Assembly: GCA_902786265.1 (NCBI GenBank)
Contig: CADACE010000028.1
Coordinates: 1 to 64,000 of the forward strand
DNA: 64,000 nucleotides
DNA from: an uncultured Chloroflexota bacterium
GTDB taxonomy: Bacteria; Chloroflexota; Anaerolineae; Anaerolineales; Anaerolineaceae
Direction: 5' to 3'
Shown: one piece after another, positions 1-9,600 of the stretch
Layout of the letters: each line of letters starts with the position of its first letter
Position numbering within the stretch: position 1 is the first letter of the stretch
Notes under the pieces: model-generated
What the model was told of the DNA's origin: nothing
Databases searched by the model: none
The model's input: only the letters and a program-made list of their open reading frames with translations
Program-made: the position numbers and the translations under genes

Positions 1-343
1 CGATTGGATTCGGAGCGGGAGCTCCGCCCTCCCGCATCGCAGGATGAGCGCTTAATTTGGTCCACAGCGGGAGATTTGATGCAATATCTTCAGAGAACAA
101 GCGCCGATACTTTGATCAGCAGCGGGACACAGGCACCTGATACTGGCCTGCACCGTAAGGAACAGGCTGCGCCTATTGATTCGGTGCAGGAGCTTCGCCT
201 GCTGCGGTACACATTGTATCAGGTGCCGACGTCCCTTTGAACCTTATTGAGGCTCCTGCCCGGATGAAGCTCCAATCGGAACAGGAGGCTTCCGCTTTTA
301 TGGGTATTTTGTTTGATCAGGGGAATAGTTCCGCTGACGCGTA
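1..343 (+). pseudogene. decayed fragment with two degenerate ~170-bp repeats
   Basis: No intact gene is visible here. Two stretches, near 7 and near 178, share the core GATTCGGNGCNGGAGCTNCG and encode similar peptides in the third forward frame (FGAGAPP and FGAGASP, later ALNL and PLNL, later FDQ). The first copy is broken by stop codons and the second runs on to a TAA at about 343. A 78-codon reading frame also crosses the region in frame 1, but it has no recognisable start context or family. I read this as the 3' end of a repeat-bearing gene that has decayed or is cut by the window edge. Its function is unknown. Confidence 0.35.
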
Positions 344-374
344 ACCGTCCCCGTTTCTGCGTATCCGTCCCCGT
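339..374. repeat. tandem 20-bp direct repeat with CCGTCCCCGT core
   Basis: The 16-mer GCGTAACCGTCCCCGT at 339 recurs at 359 as GCGTATCCGTCCCCGT, one mismatch away, with a period of 20 bp. Such CGTCCCCGT motifs often flank REP/RAYT-type or IS200/IS605-like elements in other genomes. No transposase is visible nearby, so a mobile origin is only inferred. Confidence 0.45.
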
Positions 375-402
375 GATTCACTCACTTTTTTGGGGCTGAC
401 TC

Positions 403-431
403 TTGCGGCATTGGTCATAGACAGTTATAAT
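403..431 (+). promoter_or_regulatory. candidate sigma-70 promoter of the opp operon
   Basis: A perfect -10 box TATAAT lies at 426-431, preceded at exactly 17 bp by TTGCGG at 403-408. It is the only good promoter-like pair between the decayed fragment and the first permease gene at 554, which leaves a leader of roughly 115 nt. Confidence 0.5.
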
Positions 432-442
432 AGGAATTTGTT

Positions 443-479
443 GTTTACTTGCGTGCTTTATCATGATAAAGTAAATAAC
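443..479. promoter_or_regulatory. extended palindrome in the opp leader, operator candidate
   Basis: CTTTATCATGATAAAG at 456-471 is a perfect 16-bp palindrome. It is flanked by further dyad sequence (GTTTACTT at 443-450 against AAGTAAAT to the right). It lies just downstream of the candidate promoter, where a repressor could block transcription. In RNA it could also form a stem. The cognate regulator is not in the window. Confidence 0.45.
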
Positions 480-553
480 ATTATCAAACAATTCATGATG
501 AACCGGTATCTGGTTTTGATAATTTACAAAAATACGCGGAAAGGGAAAGGAAG

Positions 554-1471
554 ATGGCTAAGTTTCTGGCAAAACGCATAGCGATGTCGCTCATCACGCT
601 GTTTCTTATCACCCTGCTGACCTTTATCCTGATGCACGCGGTACCGGGCGGCCCCTTCACCGGAGAAAAACAGGTTTCCAAAGCGGTTCTGGATGCTTTG
701 AACGAAAAATATAAACTCAACGACCCGCTCTGGAAGCAATTCATTGATTATGTGGGCGGGCTCCTGCGCTTCGACCTGGGTCCTTCCTTTAAATATCAGG
801 GAAAGACGGTAAACGACTTTATCGAAAACGGTTTTCCCTACTCTGCAAAGCTCGGCGGAATCACACTGATCTTCGTCCTTTTAGCCAGCATTCCGATGGG
901 CATCATTTCCGCGCTCAAAAACGGAAAATGGCAGGATATGCTGCTGATGGCGCTGGCAACCATCGGGGTTACGATCCCTTCATTCGTGATCGCGACCGCC
1001 CTGATCTATGTTTTTTCCTTTAAACTGCAATGGACACCGGTTTACGGTGTTGATACATGGAAAGGCTTCATTCTGCCGGTCATCGCGATGGGCGGTTATT
1101 CCGTATCTTTCCTTGCCCGTCTGATGCGTTCCTCCCTGCTGGACGTCATGGGGCAGGATTACATCCGCACCGCCCGGGCAAAGGGCATCAGTGAGACCCG
1201 CGTGATCGTAAAACACGCGCTGCGCAACGCCCTGATCCCGGTGGTCACCGTCCTCGGTCCGACTGTCGCCAATCTGCTCACCGGTTCCTTCGTCATTGAA
1301 AAGATTTTCGCGATCCCGGGAATGGGCGGATATTTCGTCAACAGTGTCACACAGCGTGATTACACAACGATCGTCGGCATGACCGTATTTTACGCGGCAT
1401 TTTTGATCGCGATGGTCTTTATCGTCGATCTTTTCTATTGTCTGATCGATCCGAGGATCAGGTATGACTAA
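554..1471 (+). CDS. oppB: oligopeptide/dipeptide ABC transporter permease, OppB/DppB type
   Basis: This 305-residue inner-membrane permease forms half of the translocation channel of a peptide importer. It has the usual N-terminal membrane helix, the RFDLG motif after the first periplasmic stretch, five further hydrophobic segments and the EAA loop around residues 196-226 (DYIRTARAKG, then HALRNALIP) that docks on the ATPases. Its length is normal for DppB/OppB. The ATG at 554 sits behind a purine-rich AAGGGAAAGGAAG. It is the first gene of a five-gene operon and the next gene starts within a few bases of its stop. The substrate is probably peptides; nickel or other ligands cannot be excluded from sequence. 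Confidence 0.93.
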   Translation: MAKFLAKRIAMSLITLFLITLLTFILMHAVPGGPFTGEKQVSKAVLDALNEKYKLNDPLWKQFIDYVGGLLRFDLGPSFKYQGKTVNDFIENGFPYSAKLGGITLIFVLLASIPMGIISALKNGKWQDMLLMALATIGVTIPSFVIATALIYVFSFKLQWTPVYGVDTWKGFILPVIAMGGYSVSFLARLMRSSLLDVMGQDYIRTARAKGISETRVIVKHALRNALIPVVTVLGPTVANLLTGSFVIEKIFAIPGMGGYFVNSVTQRDYTTIVGMTVFYAAFLIAMVFIVDLFYCLIDPRIRYD

Positions 1472-1492
1472 GTGTCAGGTATCAGGGAGATA

Positions 1493-2659
1493 ATGACAGG
1501 TATGATACAGACGGAAAACAAATGGGAACGGATAACTCTGGAAGGGGAAGCGGACCGGCTTTACTCCAAACCGCGCTCCTTTGCTGAGGACGTCTGGTTC
1601 CGCTTCCGCCACAAACCGACCGCTCTGCTGGGCCTGGTCATCATCGTCATTCTGCTTTTCTTCGCGATCGCGGGCCCTTATCTCACCCCCTACGGATATG
1701 ACGACCAAAACACAAAAATGGCAAATATACCCCCGGTCATGGAGGTTTTCCCCGCTCCGGATGGTGAATACCTTTACATCACCAAAGCGCTGAAACTCAT
1801 CGAAGTGGACAAAGACGGGAATCTGGTCCGCTCACTCAAAAAAGGGAAGGACAATTCCAAGGAAAAAATCACCGTTTTTCCCTATAAAGATGATATGACG
1901 GTCACGCTGGATTACACCGTTATGCCTGCGACCGTCCGTGATTCAGACGGGAACCGCATCGAAAAAGGGAAAAAGATCTGGAATCATACCTATCTGTTAG
2001 GAACAGATCATCTTGGCCGTGACATCCTGAGCCGTCTGATGTACGGAACACGCATATCGCTTTTGGTTGCCTTCATTGCGGCAGCGGTCAACATGGTCAT
2101 CGGTATTTTCTACGGCGGTATCTCCGGGTATCTGGGCGGACAGACAGACGCGGTCATGATGCGCATTGTGGATATCATTTCCACCATCCCGCTGACACTT
2201 TATGTGATCCTGATCAAGGTCTGCCTGGATGACGGTTTTCTTTCCATCGTCATCGCACTTTCCAGTGTGTACTGGGTCGATATGGCACGGGTCGTCCGCG
2301 GTCAGGTGCTCAGCCTCAAAAATCAGGAATTTGTCATGGCAGCAAGGACGATCGGCTCTTCCACGCTTGCCATCCTGACAAACCATTTGATCCCGAACGC
2401 GATGGGACCGATCCTGGTCACCGTGACCATGCTGATCCCGAGCGCAATTTTCATGGAAGCGTTCATGAGCTTCATCGGTATCGGGATCGCGCCGCCATTG
2501 GCTTCGCTGGGCACGATGTGCAACGACGCCACCGAAGCGCTGCGCACGAACCCCTATCAGCTGTTCCTGCCCGCGCTGGTGATCTGCCTCATCATGTTCG
2601 CGTTCAATTTTGTCGGCGACGGCCTGCGCGACGCGCTGGACCCGAAGCTGAAGAAGTAG
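1493..2659 (+). CDS. oppC: oligopeptide/dipeptide ABC transporter permease, OppC/DppC type
   Basis: This is the second permease, about 388 residues. It has a soluble N-terminal tail, one membrane helix, a periplasmic insert of about 90 residues, the LGTDHLGRDILSRL motif, and five more helices with an EAA loop near residue 278 (QEFVMAARTIG). The insert makes it longer than the E. coli protein; similar inserts occur in Gram-positive OppC. A GTG directly after the oppB stop (1472) is in frame, but the ATG at 1493 follows AGGGAG and is preferred; the ATG at 1502 is also possible. It pairs with OppB and is driven by OppD and OppF encoded downstream. Confidence 0.92.
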   Translation: MTGMIQTENKWERITLEGEADRLYSKPRSFAEDVWFRFRHKPTALLGLVIIVILLFFAIAGPYLTPYGYDDQNTKMANIPPVMEVFPAPDGEYLYITKALKLIEVDKDGNLVRSLKKGKDNSKEKITVFPYKDDMTVTLDYTVMPATVRDSDGNRIEKGKKIWNHTYLLGTDHLGRDILSRLMYGTRISLLVAFIAAAVNMVIGIFYGGISGYLGGQTDAVMMRIVDIISTIPLTLYVILIKVCLDDGFLSIVIALSSVYWVDMARVVRGQVLSLKNQEFVMAARTIGSSTLAILTNHLIPNAMGPILVTVTMLIPSAIFMEAFMSFIGIGIAPPLASLGTMCNDATEALRTNPYQLFLPALVICLIMFAFNFVGDGLRDALDPKLKK

Positions 2660-2790
2660 GATTTTAGGGATTAGGATATAGTGGATATAGGGTTCAGGAT
2701 TTAGGATTTAGGGAATAGGCGATAGGCCATAGGTTATAGGGATTAGGATATAGGGGATAGACGCTTGACGATTGGTCTCCAGCCCCTGGC
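2660..2790 (+). repeat. low-complexity TTAGGATATAGGG-like spacer between oppC and oppD
   Basis: The oppC stop codon opens a tract of degenerate short units (TTAGGGATTAGGATATAG, CATAGGTTATAGGG and variants), followed by CCAGCCCCTGGCCCC and CACCTGACCAC. The 15-mer AGGATATAGTGGATA at 2673-2687 is repeated exactly, in opposite orientation, at 62101-62115 between proC and mtaB. No open frame is supported. oppD, which follows, has no clear ribosome-binding site. Confidence 0.6.
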
Positions 2791-2817
2791 CCCTGACACC
2801 TGACCACTTTAAAGATT

Positions 2818-3837
2818 ATGGAAACGATTTTACAGGTTCGCGATTTACACACTTCTTTCCTGACCTCCAATGGGGAGGTACAGGCTGTCCGCGGCGTGTC
2901 CTTTGACGTCGAGAAAGGGAAAACTCTCGGGATCGTCGGCGAAAGCGGCAGCGGAAAAAGTGTTACCAGCCTCTCCATTCTCAACCTGCTTGGCACGACC
3001 GGAAAAATCAATTCCGGTTCGATCAAACTGGACGGAGAAGAACTCACCTCGAAAAACAAGAAAGAGATGAGAGCCATCCGCGGCGGGCGGATCGCCATGA
3101 TCTTCCAGGATCCCATGACCAGCCTGAACCCATTGCTTCCCCTGGGCGACCAGGTCGGTGAAATGCTCTGGGAGCATAAGAAAGAGATGTCCAAAGCTGA
3201 ACGTGATCAAAAGGTCGTCGAGCTATTCCGTATGGTCCGCATTCCGGAACCGGAAAAACGGCTCAAATCCTATCCGCATGAGTTTTCCGGCGGGATGCGT
3301 CAGCGGGCGATGATCGCCATGGCACTGGCCTGCCGTCCGGAACTGCTGATCGCGGATGAACCGACAACAGCCCTGGACGTTTCCATTCAGGACCAGATCC
3401 TGAAACTGATGCGTTCTCTCCAGCAGGAAATGGGAATGAGCATCATGTTCATCACCCATGACCTCGGTGTGGTCGCGGAACTGGCGGACCGGGTGGCAGT
3501 GATGTACGGCGGGCTGATCATGGAAGAAGCTGATATTTTCGACATCTTCCGCAGTCCGAAACATCCCTACACCATGGGGCTGCTGGCCTCCATCCCGGAT
3601 ATGAACCAGGACAAGAGCAAAAAACTGCAGCCGATTCCCGGTTCACCGCCGGATATGATCCATCCACCGAAAGGCTGTCCTTTCGCGCCGCGCTGCGCTT
3701 ACGCGATGCGCATCTGTGCGGAAGAAATGCCGCCATACGTGAAAACCGGTGAAAACCGCCGCTCCATGTGCTGGCTGCTGGATCCGGAAGCACCGGAAAA
3801 TGAAGTAAGGGACCGGGTACCGGGAATCAGGAATTAA
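2818..3837 (+). CDS. oppD: peptide ABC transporter ATP-binding protein, OppD/DppD type
   Basis: This 339-residue ATPase energises the importer. Walker A GESGSGKS is at residues 41-48, the signature FSGGMRQR at 156-163 and Walker B with D180 and E181 (LLIADEPT), followed by the switch histidine in FITHDLG. The C-terminal OppD/F extension carries the cysteine-rich CPFAPRC segment and two further cysteines. The last codons (after PEAPENE) read through sequence resembling the intergenic spacers, so the tail may have been replaced. There is no good Shine-Dalgarno before the ATG, only AAAG. It is followed four bases later by oppF. Confidence 0.93.
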   Translation: METILQVRDLHTSFLTSNGEVQAVRGVSFDVEKGKTLGIVGESGSGKSVTSLSILNLLGTTGKINSGSIKLDGEELTSKNKKEMRAIRGGRIAMIFQDPMTSLNPLLPLGDQVGEMLWEHKKEMSKAERDQKVVELFRMVRIPEPEKRLKSYPHEFSGGMRQRAMIAMALACRPELLIADEPTTALDVSIQDQILKLMRSLQQEMGMSIMFITHDLGVVAELADRVAVMYGGLIMEEADIFDIFRSPKHPYTMGLLASIPDMNQDKSKKLQPIPGSPPDMIHPPKGCPFAPRCAYAMRICAEEMPPYVKTGENRRSMCWLLDPEAPENEVRDRVPGIRN

Positions 3838-3841
3838 AGAT

Positions 3842-4825
3842 ATGAATAAAGAAGCAGCGTCATCAGCAGTATTACTCGAAGTGAAAAATCTGACCAAGCA
3901 TTTTCCCGTTTCAGGCGGGAAGGTCGTGCATGCTGTTGATGATGTCAGTTTTACGATCACCAAAGGGAAAACGCTGGGACTGGTCGGCGAAAGCGGATGC
4001 GGAAAAAGCAGCTGTGCCCGGACAGTGATCCGCATTTACGACCCTACCCGGGGGAAGATCATTCTCGACGGGACAGATATCACGAACCTTTCTCAAAAGC
4101 AGCTGCTGCCCCACCGCCGCAAAATGCAGATGATCTTCCAGGATCCCTATGCCTCGCTCAACGCGCGGATGACGGTCCAGGATATCATCGCCGAACCGCT
4201 GCGTGCCCATAAGATCTGCAAAAACAAAGCCGAAGAACGGGAAATGGTAGCGGAAATGCTGCATCAGGTCGGGCTCAGCCAGGAACATGCGGGACGTTAC
4301 GCCCATGAGTTTTCCGGCGGGCAGCGGCAGCGTGTGGGAATCGCGCGAGCTTTGATCCTGCATCCGCAGCTGGTGATATGCGACGAACCGATTTCCGCGC
4401 TGGATGTCTCCATTCAGGCACAGGTCGTCAATATGCTGCGCACTTTTCAGGAGGAACAGGGGCTGACCTATCTGTTCATCGCGCACGACCTTTCCATGGT
4501 CCGCTATGTCTCCGACGATGTCGGCGTGATGTACCTCGGCCAGCTGGTGGAGAAATGTGAGACGGATGAGATTTACGCCCATCCGCTGCATCCCTATACA
4601 CAGGGGCTGCTTTCATCTGTTCCGATCCCGGACCCGGAGCTGGCAAGGAAGAAGGAAAATGCCGGGATCGCGGGAGATATCCCCAGCCCGATTGCACCGC
4701 CTGCCGGATGCCGGTTCCATACCCGCTGTCCTTACGCGGAAAAACGCTGCAGCGAAGAGACCCCCGCGTTCGTTGAAGCGGCACCGGGACATTTTGTGGC
4801 ATGCCACAGAGTAAATAAGAAGTAA
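3842..4825 (+). CDS. oppF: peptide ABC transporter ATP-binding protein, OppF/DppF type
   Basis: This is the second ATPase of the importer, 327 residues. Walker A GESGCGKS is at 49-56. It has the Q-loop FQDPYASLN typical of OppF, the signature FSGGQRQRVGIARAL, Walker B VICDEP and the C-terminal cysteine motif CRFHTRCPYAEKRC. Such motifs ligate an iron-sulfur cluster in some DppD/F proteins; that is family knowledge, not shown here. CAGGA, 9 nt before the ATG, is the likely ribosome-binding site. It acts as a heterodimer with OppD on the cytoplasmic face of OppBC. Confidence 0.93.
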   Translation: MNKEAASSAVLLEVKNLTKHFPVSGGKVVHAVDDVSFTITKGKTLGLVGESGCGKSSCARTVIRIYDPTRGKIILDGTDITNLSQKQLLPHRRKMQMIFQDPYASLNARMTVQDIIAEPLRAHKICKNKAEEREMVAEMLHQVGLSQEHAGRYAHEFSGGQRQRVGIARALILHPQLVICDEPISALDVSIQAQVVNMLRTFQEEQGLTYLFIAHDLSMVRYVSDDVGVMYLGQLVEKCETDEIYAHPLHPYTQGLLSSVPIPDPELARKKENAGIAGDIPSPIAPPAGCRFHTRCPYAEKRCSEETPAFVEAAPGHFVACHRVNKK

Positions 4826-4867
4826 GAAGTAAGAAATACAAACCGCTGACTATTGACTGCTGATAAT

Positions 4868-4886
4868 AAACGGAGAAGTTCCGTTT
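4868..4886 (+). promoter_or_regulatory. small stem-loop just upstream of the oppA ribosome-binding site
   Basis: AAACGGA and TCCGTTT form a perfect 7-bp stem around a 5-nt loop, ending 9 nt before GGAGG. There is no U-tract, so it is more likely an mRNA processing or stabilising structure than a terminator. This would suit the usual excess of binding protein over permease. Confidence 0.4.
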
Positions 4887-4905
4887 AAAATTTTTGGAGG
4901 AAAAA

Positions 4906-6504
4906 ATGAAGAAATTTTTATTGTTGATGCTGTGCCTGATCATGGCCGCCGCCGTTCTTCCGACGTCTGCCGCTGTTCAGGAAATCACCTACGCGCTGGC
5001 CAATGAGCCGGACGGTATTGATCCGGGAATTACGAACAATTCCTTCGCGTCCCCGATCCTCAACAACGTTTTTGAAGGTCTGGTTGCCTATTCTTCTGAA
5101 GACGGCTCCCTGATCCCGGGCGAAGCTGAAAGCTGGACGATTTCCGATGACGGTACCGTCTACACCTTCACCCTGCGCGACGGCCTGAAATGGTCCGACG
5201 GCAGCGATCACACCGCTCAGGATTATGTCTACGCCATGCAGCGTATTCTGGATCCCAACACCGGTGCCCGCTACGTTGATTTCCTGCTCGGTTATGTTGC
5301 CGGTGCAGCGGAATATTATGAAGATAACTCCCTCGGTTTCGATACCGTCGGTGTCAAAGCCCTGGACGACAAGACCCTGGAATTGACCCTGATCGCCCCG
5401 GCTCCCTACTGGCTTGACATTCTGACCATGTGGACCTTCAGCCCTGTTCAGGAAGCTACTGTTGCCGCCAACGGCGAACGCTGGACCGCTTCCGCCGACA
5501 CCTATGTCACCAACGGACCATTCAAGATGTCCGAAATCAACCTCGGCGAAAGCTTCGTCCTGGTCAAGAACCCGTACTACTATGATGCTGACAAGGTCAA
5601 TCTGGAAAAGATCACCTTCCGCTTCATTGCTGATCTGGGCACCAGCCTGATGGCTTATGAAAACGGCGATATCAATGGTATGTCCACTGTTCCTTCCGCC
5701 GATATGGCCCGCCTGAAGGCTGAAGGCGCCGGTGTGGTAATGTCCCCGTCCTACGGTACCGTCTGGTATGACTTCAACTGCGCCAAAGCCCCGTTCGACA
5801 ACGTTCTGGTCCGCAAGGCCTTCAGCATGGCTGTCGACCGCACTGCCATCATCGAAGATGTTGTCCAGACTGAAGCTGATCCTGCTTATTCCTTCATGTC
5901 CCCCGGCTACGTTGTCGACGGTGAGGAATTCATGGATGCCGCCAGCGACAATGATCTTTCTGAAGAAGCCGATATCGAAGGTGCTCAGGAAGCTCTGGCT
6001 GAAGCCGGTTACCCGAATGGTGAAGGCTTCCCGGAAATCACCCTCAGCTACTATTCCAATGAAACCGTCGGTAAGGTCGTGGAAGCTCTTGCCCGCCAGC
6101 TGCAGGATGCCCTGAACATCAAGATCAAGATCAGCAACGCCGACTGGGCTGTTTACTACGATGAACATGTTGCCGGTAACTATGATATCGGCGCCATGGG
6201 CTGGTCCGGTGACTATGTCCACCCGATGACCTTCCTGCAGATCTTCACCACCGGCGACGCGAACAACAATGTCTTCTATTCCAACGCGGAATATGATGCC
6301 TTGGTGAAGCAGGCTTCCAATATGACCGACGCGAAAGAAGCTTTTGAAGTGATGCGCCAGGCTGAAGCCATCGCCGCTGCCGAATATCCGGTGCTGCCGA
6401 TGTACTACAAGGCCAATACCATGCTGATGCATGACAACGTTCAGGGTTACTTCGTGACTCCGTCCAACGCGCTTCTGCTCAAGACAGCTTACGTGACCGA
6501 CTGA
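4906..6504 (+). CDS. oppA: peptide ABC transporter substrate-binding protein, OppA/DppA family (SBP_bac_5)
   Basis: This 532-residue extracytoplasmic binding protein delivers substrate to OppBC. An N-terminal signal peptide (MKKFLLLMLC, then MAAAVLPTSA) is followed by the family pattern: ITYALANEPDGIDPG, the WSDG motif (GLKWSDGSDHTAQDYVYA), FNC/RKAFSMAVDR in the middle and GWSGDYVHPMTFL near the C-terminus. The ATG at 4906 is chosen because GGAGG lies 5 nt upstream; a TTG 12 nt earlier is in frame but overlaps that site. Unusually for a Gram-positive-type OppA, no lipobox cysteine is present, so it appears to be cleaved by signal peptidase I. It is the last gene of the operon, followed by a strong terminator. 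Confidence 0.93.
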   Translation: MKKFLLLMLCLIMAAAVLPTSAAVQEITYALANEPDGIDPGITNNSFASPILNNVFEGLVAYSSEDGSLIPGEAESWTISDDGTVYTFTLRDGLKWSDGSDHTAQDYVYAMQRILDPNTGARYVDFLLGYVAGAAEYYEDNSLGFDTVGVKALDDKTLELTLIAPAPYWLDILTMWTFSPVQEATVAANGERWTASADTYVTNGPFKMSEINLGESFVLVKNPYYYDADKVNLEKITFRFIADLGTSLMAYENGDINGMSTVPSADMARLKAEGAGVVMSPSYGTVWYDFNCAKAPFDNVLVRKAFSMAVDRTAIIEDVVQTEADPAYSFMSPGYVVDGEEFMDAASDNDLSEEADIEGAQEALAEAGYPNGEGFPEITLSYYSNETVGKVVEALARQLQDALNIKIKISNADWAVYYDEHVAGNYDIGAMGWSGDYVHPMTFLQIFTTGDANNNVFYSNAEYDALVKQASNMTDAKEAFEVMRQAEAIAAAEYPVLPMYYKANTMLMHDNVQGYFVTPSNALLLKTAYVTD

Positions 6505-6536
6505 TTCGTTTCGTTCAACAACTGATTCTTTACAGG

Positions 6537-6585
6537 AACGGTTTTGTGAGATGCTTCGGCACCTCACAAACCGTTCACTGTTTTT
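6537..6585 (+). terminator. intrinsic terminator of the opp operon
   Basis: A long stem (AACGG.TTTGTGAG with CTCACAAACCGTT) is capped by TGC-TTCG-GCA, a stable UUCG tetraloop, and followed by CACTGTTTTT. It begins 33 bases after the oppA stop. Confidence 0.85.
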
Positions 6586-6617
6586 CCGTGATACACCCCG
6601 GCAGGGAAACACGTCAG

Positions 6618-6648
6618 TTGATTCTGTGATAGAATGATAAGGTATACT
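6618..6648 (+). promoter_or_regulatory. possible promoter of the three-gene HD/nucleotidyltransferase operon
   Basis: TTGATT at 6618-6623 and TATACT at 6643-6648 are the best hexamers between the opp terminator and the gene start at 6679. Their 19-bp spacing is longer than ideal, so this assignment is weak. Confidence 0.3.
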
Positions 6649-6678
6649 TTTTCTTCCAAATACGCAGGAGGAACAGCG

Positions 6679-9600
6679 ATGAGCCGGAAAGCAGTCCGCG
6701 AACTGACTAAACAATTGATAACCGCGTTTGAAACACGGGATATGGTTTCTGACCGGAAAGAAGCAGCTGCCAGAGCAGCAGCGATCGTACAATGTCTGGA
6801 ACCAATGCTCCCGCTGCAAAACCGTGTTTCTCCGGGCGCTGTGGCTGATGCCTGTATGCCTCTGCTGGGTGATACGCCGGACAAAGGGTGGTGCGCACTT
6901 TGTTATGAGGTTCTGAGAGCCCGTATGTTTCCTCAAATTCATCCGTTCCCCAATACTGATAGATTTGAGGAAGGGTTACGGACGTATCTGCTTATTCTCC
7001 AGACACTGCTGGATTATGAACGCAGTGTTTTTCCTTTTGATCCGGCATGGGATTTCCGTTTTCTGGAACCCGAAGAATATGAGAAATGCGACCGGGCAGA
7101 TGAGTACCGCCGTTTTTTGGATGCTTTCCGTGAGGAATACGTCTATGAATTGATGCGAGTCGGCAGCGAAGTCACACCTTTCTGCACGCTCAGCCACATC
7201 GCGGGAGTGCATCACGTTGCCCTTACCGTTGCCCGGGCAATCGATGCCGTTGGAGAAAACATCGATCTGTCTCTGGTTTCCGCGGCAGCAGCCGCCCATG
7301 ATATCGGAAAGTACGGATGCCGGCCGGGGGAGAATGTCCCTCACCTGCATTATTACTATACCGGGCTCTGGCTGGAAAACCGCGGCATGGCGGCCATCAG
7401 CCACATTGCCTCCAACCACTCCACCTGGGACCTGGAACTGGATGCCCTGTCCGCCGAATCTCTCTGCCTGATCTATGCTGACATGCGCTGCAAATCACGT
7501 TTTGAGAACGGCCGGGAAACCACGGTGATTTTTTCGCTGCATGACGCTTTTGACGTTATTCTTCAAAAGCTGGAAAATGTGGACGCGGCCAAGCAGCGCC
7601 GTTATGAACTGGTCTACCGCCGTCTGCAGGATTTCGAAAGTTATCTGATTTCTCTCGGCGCAGATGTGGACCTGAGCGGCGAAATAACAACGCCGCCGGA
7701 AGCTGTAGACCCTGTCCTGCTTCAGGCTGATGAGGCTGTCGTCCGTCTCACAAACCTTTCCATGGAACACCACCTGCGCCTGATGCACCAGCTTTCCAGT
7801 GAACGTAGGTTCGGGAACATCATTGAAGCCGCTCATGCCTCCCGCAGCTGGAAACAATTGCGGGTGTACCTGAATATCATTGATGAATACTGCACCTACC
7901 TTTCCGCAAGGCAAAAGATGCAGGCCCTTTCCTTTCTGTATGAATTGCTGAGCCATCGTGAAGGCGACATCCGCCGGCAGGCAGCCCTGCTGCTCGGGAA
8001 AGTCATCGCCCGTTTCCACCTGGTTTACCGCAAAAGTATCCCCGCGGATGCTCCGTCGGACCCGGCAGAGGAAGTTCCCTTCCAGCTTTGGAATGAATAT
8101 CTGGAAAAGATCATCCGCCCGGATCATAAAATCACTTCCCAGCAGCGTTCCCAAATCGGGTTTACGCTTCATATCGTCATCGACGCGCTCCTGCGGAATT
8201 GTCTCGCTGAGTCACAAGCCCGGTTTATCAGCGCGCTGCTCGCGCACTACAAAGACCCGGAGACACTTGATGACGACACGGCATTCACCCTGCTGGACGC
8301 GATCCGCAGTCTTTCTCCGCAATATTACGACGAAGACAAGCGGTCACAGCTTATCGACTTTTCCGCTTTTTTTGCCGAACATGGAGATACCCGTCTGCAG
8401 ACCGCGGCACTGCTCTTCCTGCGTGAAGCCCAGCGTCCGCTGCCGCAGGCTTCCGACCAAATGCGGCGGATCGCAGCTGTCGCTAACAACATCACAGATG
8501 AGAGTCTCACCCTGCGCTACCTGAAAGCTTCTATCCTGCAGCGGGCCGGAGACCGCAGCGCAGAGGATATTACCCTCTTTTACAGGCAGGAAGTCGCCGA
8601 TGATATCTTCCTGGACAATCTGAAAACCGCTACTCCGTGGGTCAGCAAAATTGTCAGCATTGAGATTCTGAAAGCACAAGCAAAACAGGGGCATGTTGAC
8701 AATATGCTGCATATCTGCACCCATTTTTCCAATCTCGTCAAAGTATCCGAACGGGTCGTGGTCCGTCATGCGGCAGGGGAAGCACTTCTCACCGTTCTGC
8801 CGCTGCTCCGGCGTGAACAGCGTAATGAAGTGGTTGTGGAACTGGGAAAGGGAATCGAACTTGGACAGACGGAGATTTCCAAATATATTCCCGACTATCT
8901 TGGCCGGGCAGCCCTGCTGCTGCATCCCAGCGAACTCAACGAACAGGTTATCTGGCTGCGCACGCTCCTCGGTTCCCCGGCAGATTCAACCGTGCACGGT
9001 GCTTTGCGGACCATCGGAGTTCTGCTGCAATATTACGGCACCTACCGCGGCCGTTTTTCAGAACCGATCGAACAATACAATGAACGGCGGTATGAACTTC
9101 TCGGTCTGTTGTTCCAGGGACTTGCCCATTACCGTGAAGCGATCCGCCAGGAGGCACTGATTGTCATCGCGCAGCTGTTTGACGGAGAGATCCTGACCCT
9201 TGGAGAACGGGTAGATCTCTTCACGCTTTGCTGCCGCAAGCTGCTGTTCCTGCTGGAAAAAGCACCGGATCAGGACAGTCTCACTTTCTTTTATCGCGCT
9301 TCCGCGCTTGCCCATATCGAACGATTTCTGGCTTTGTTCCGTATTGACCACAGGTCTTTTCCCTTTGAACATCCGACCAAAGCCGCTTTCTTCCCGGGAA
9401 CTTTTGACCCGTTTACACTTTCTCATAAAGGCATCGTCCGAAAGATCCGGGAACTCGGTTTTGAGGTTTATCTGGCTGTGGATGAGTTTTCCTGGTCAAA
9501 GAAACCGCAGCCTCATCTGATCCGCAGGCAGATCATCAATATGTCCGTCGCGGGCGATTTTCATGTACATCTGTTCCCGGATGAGATCCCTGTCAATATT

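Noticed and set aside
4918-6942. Minus-strand frame of 674 codons over oppA
   Set aside because: It is the mirror frame of a clear binding-protein gene with strong codon bias; the plus-strand protein has a signal peptide and family motifs.
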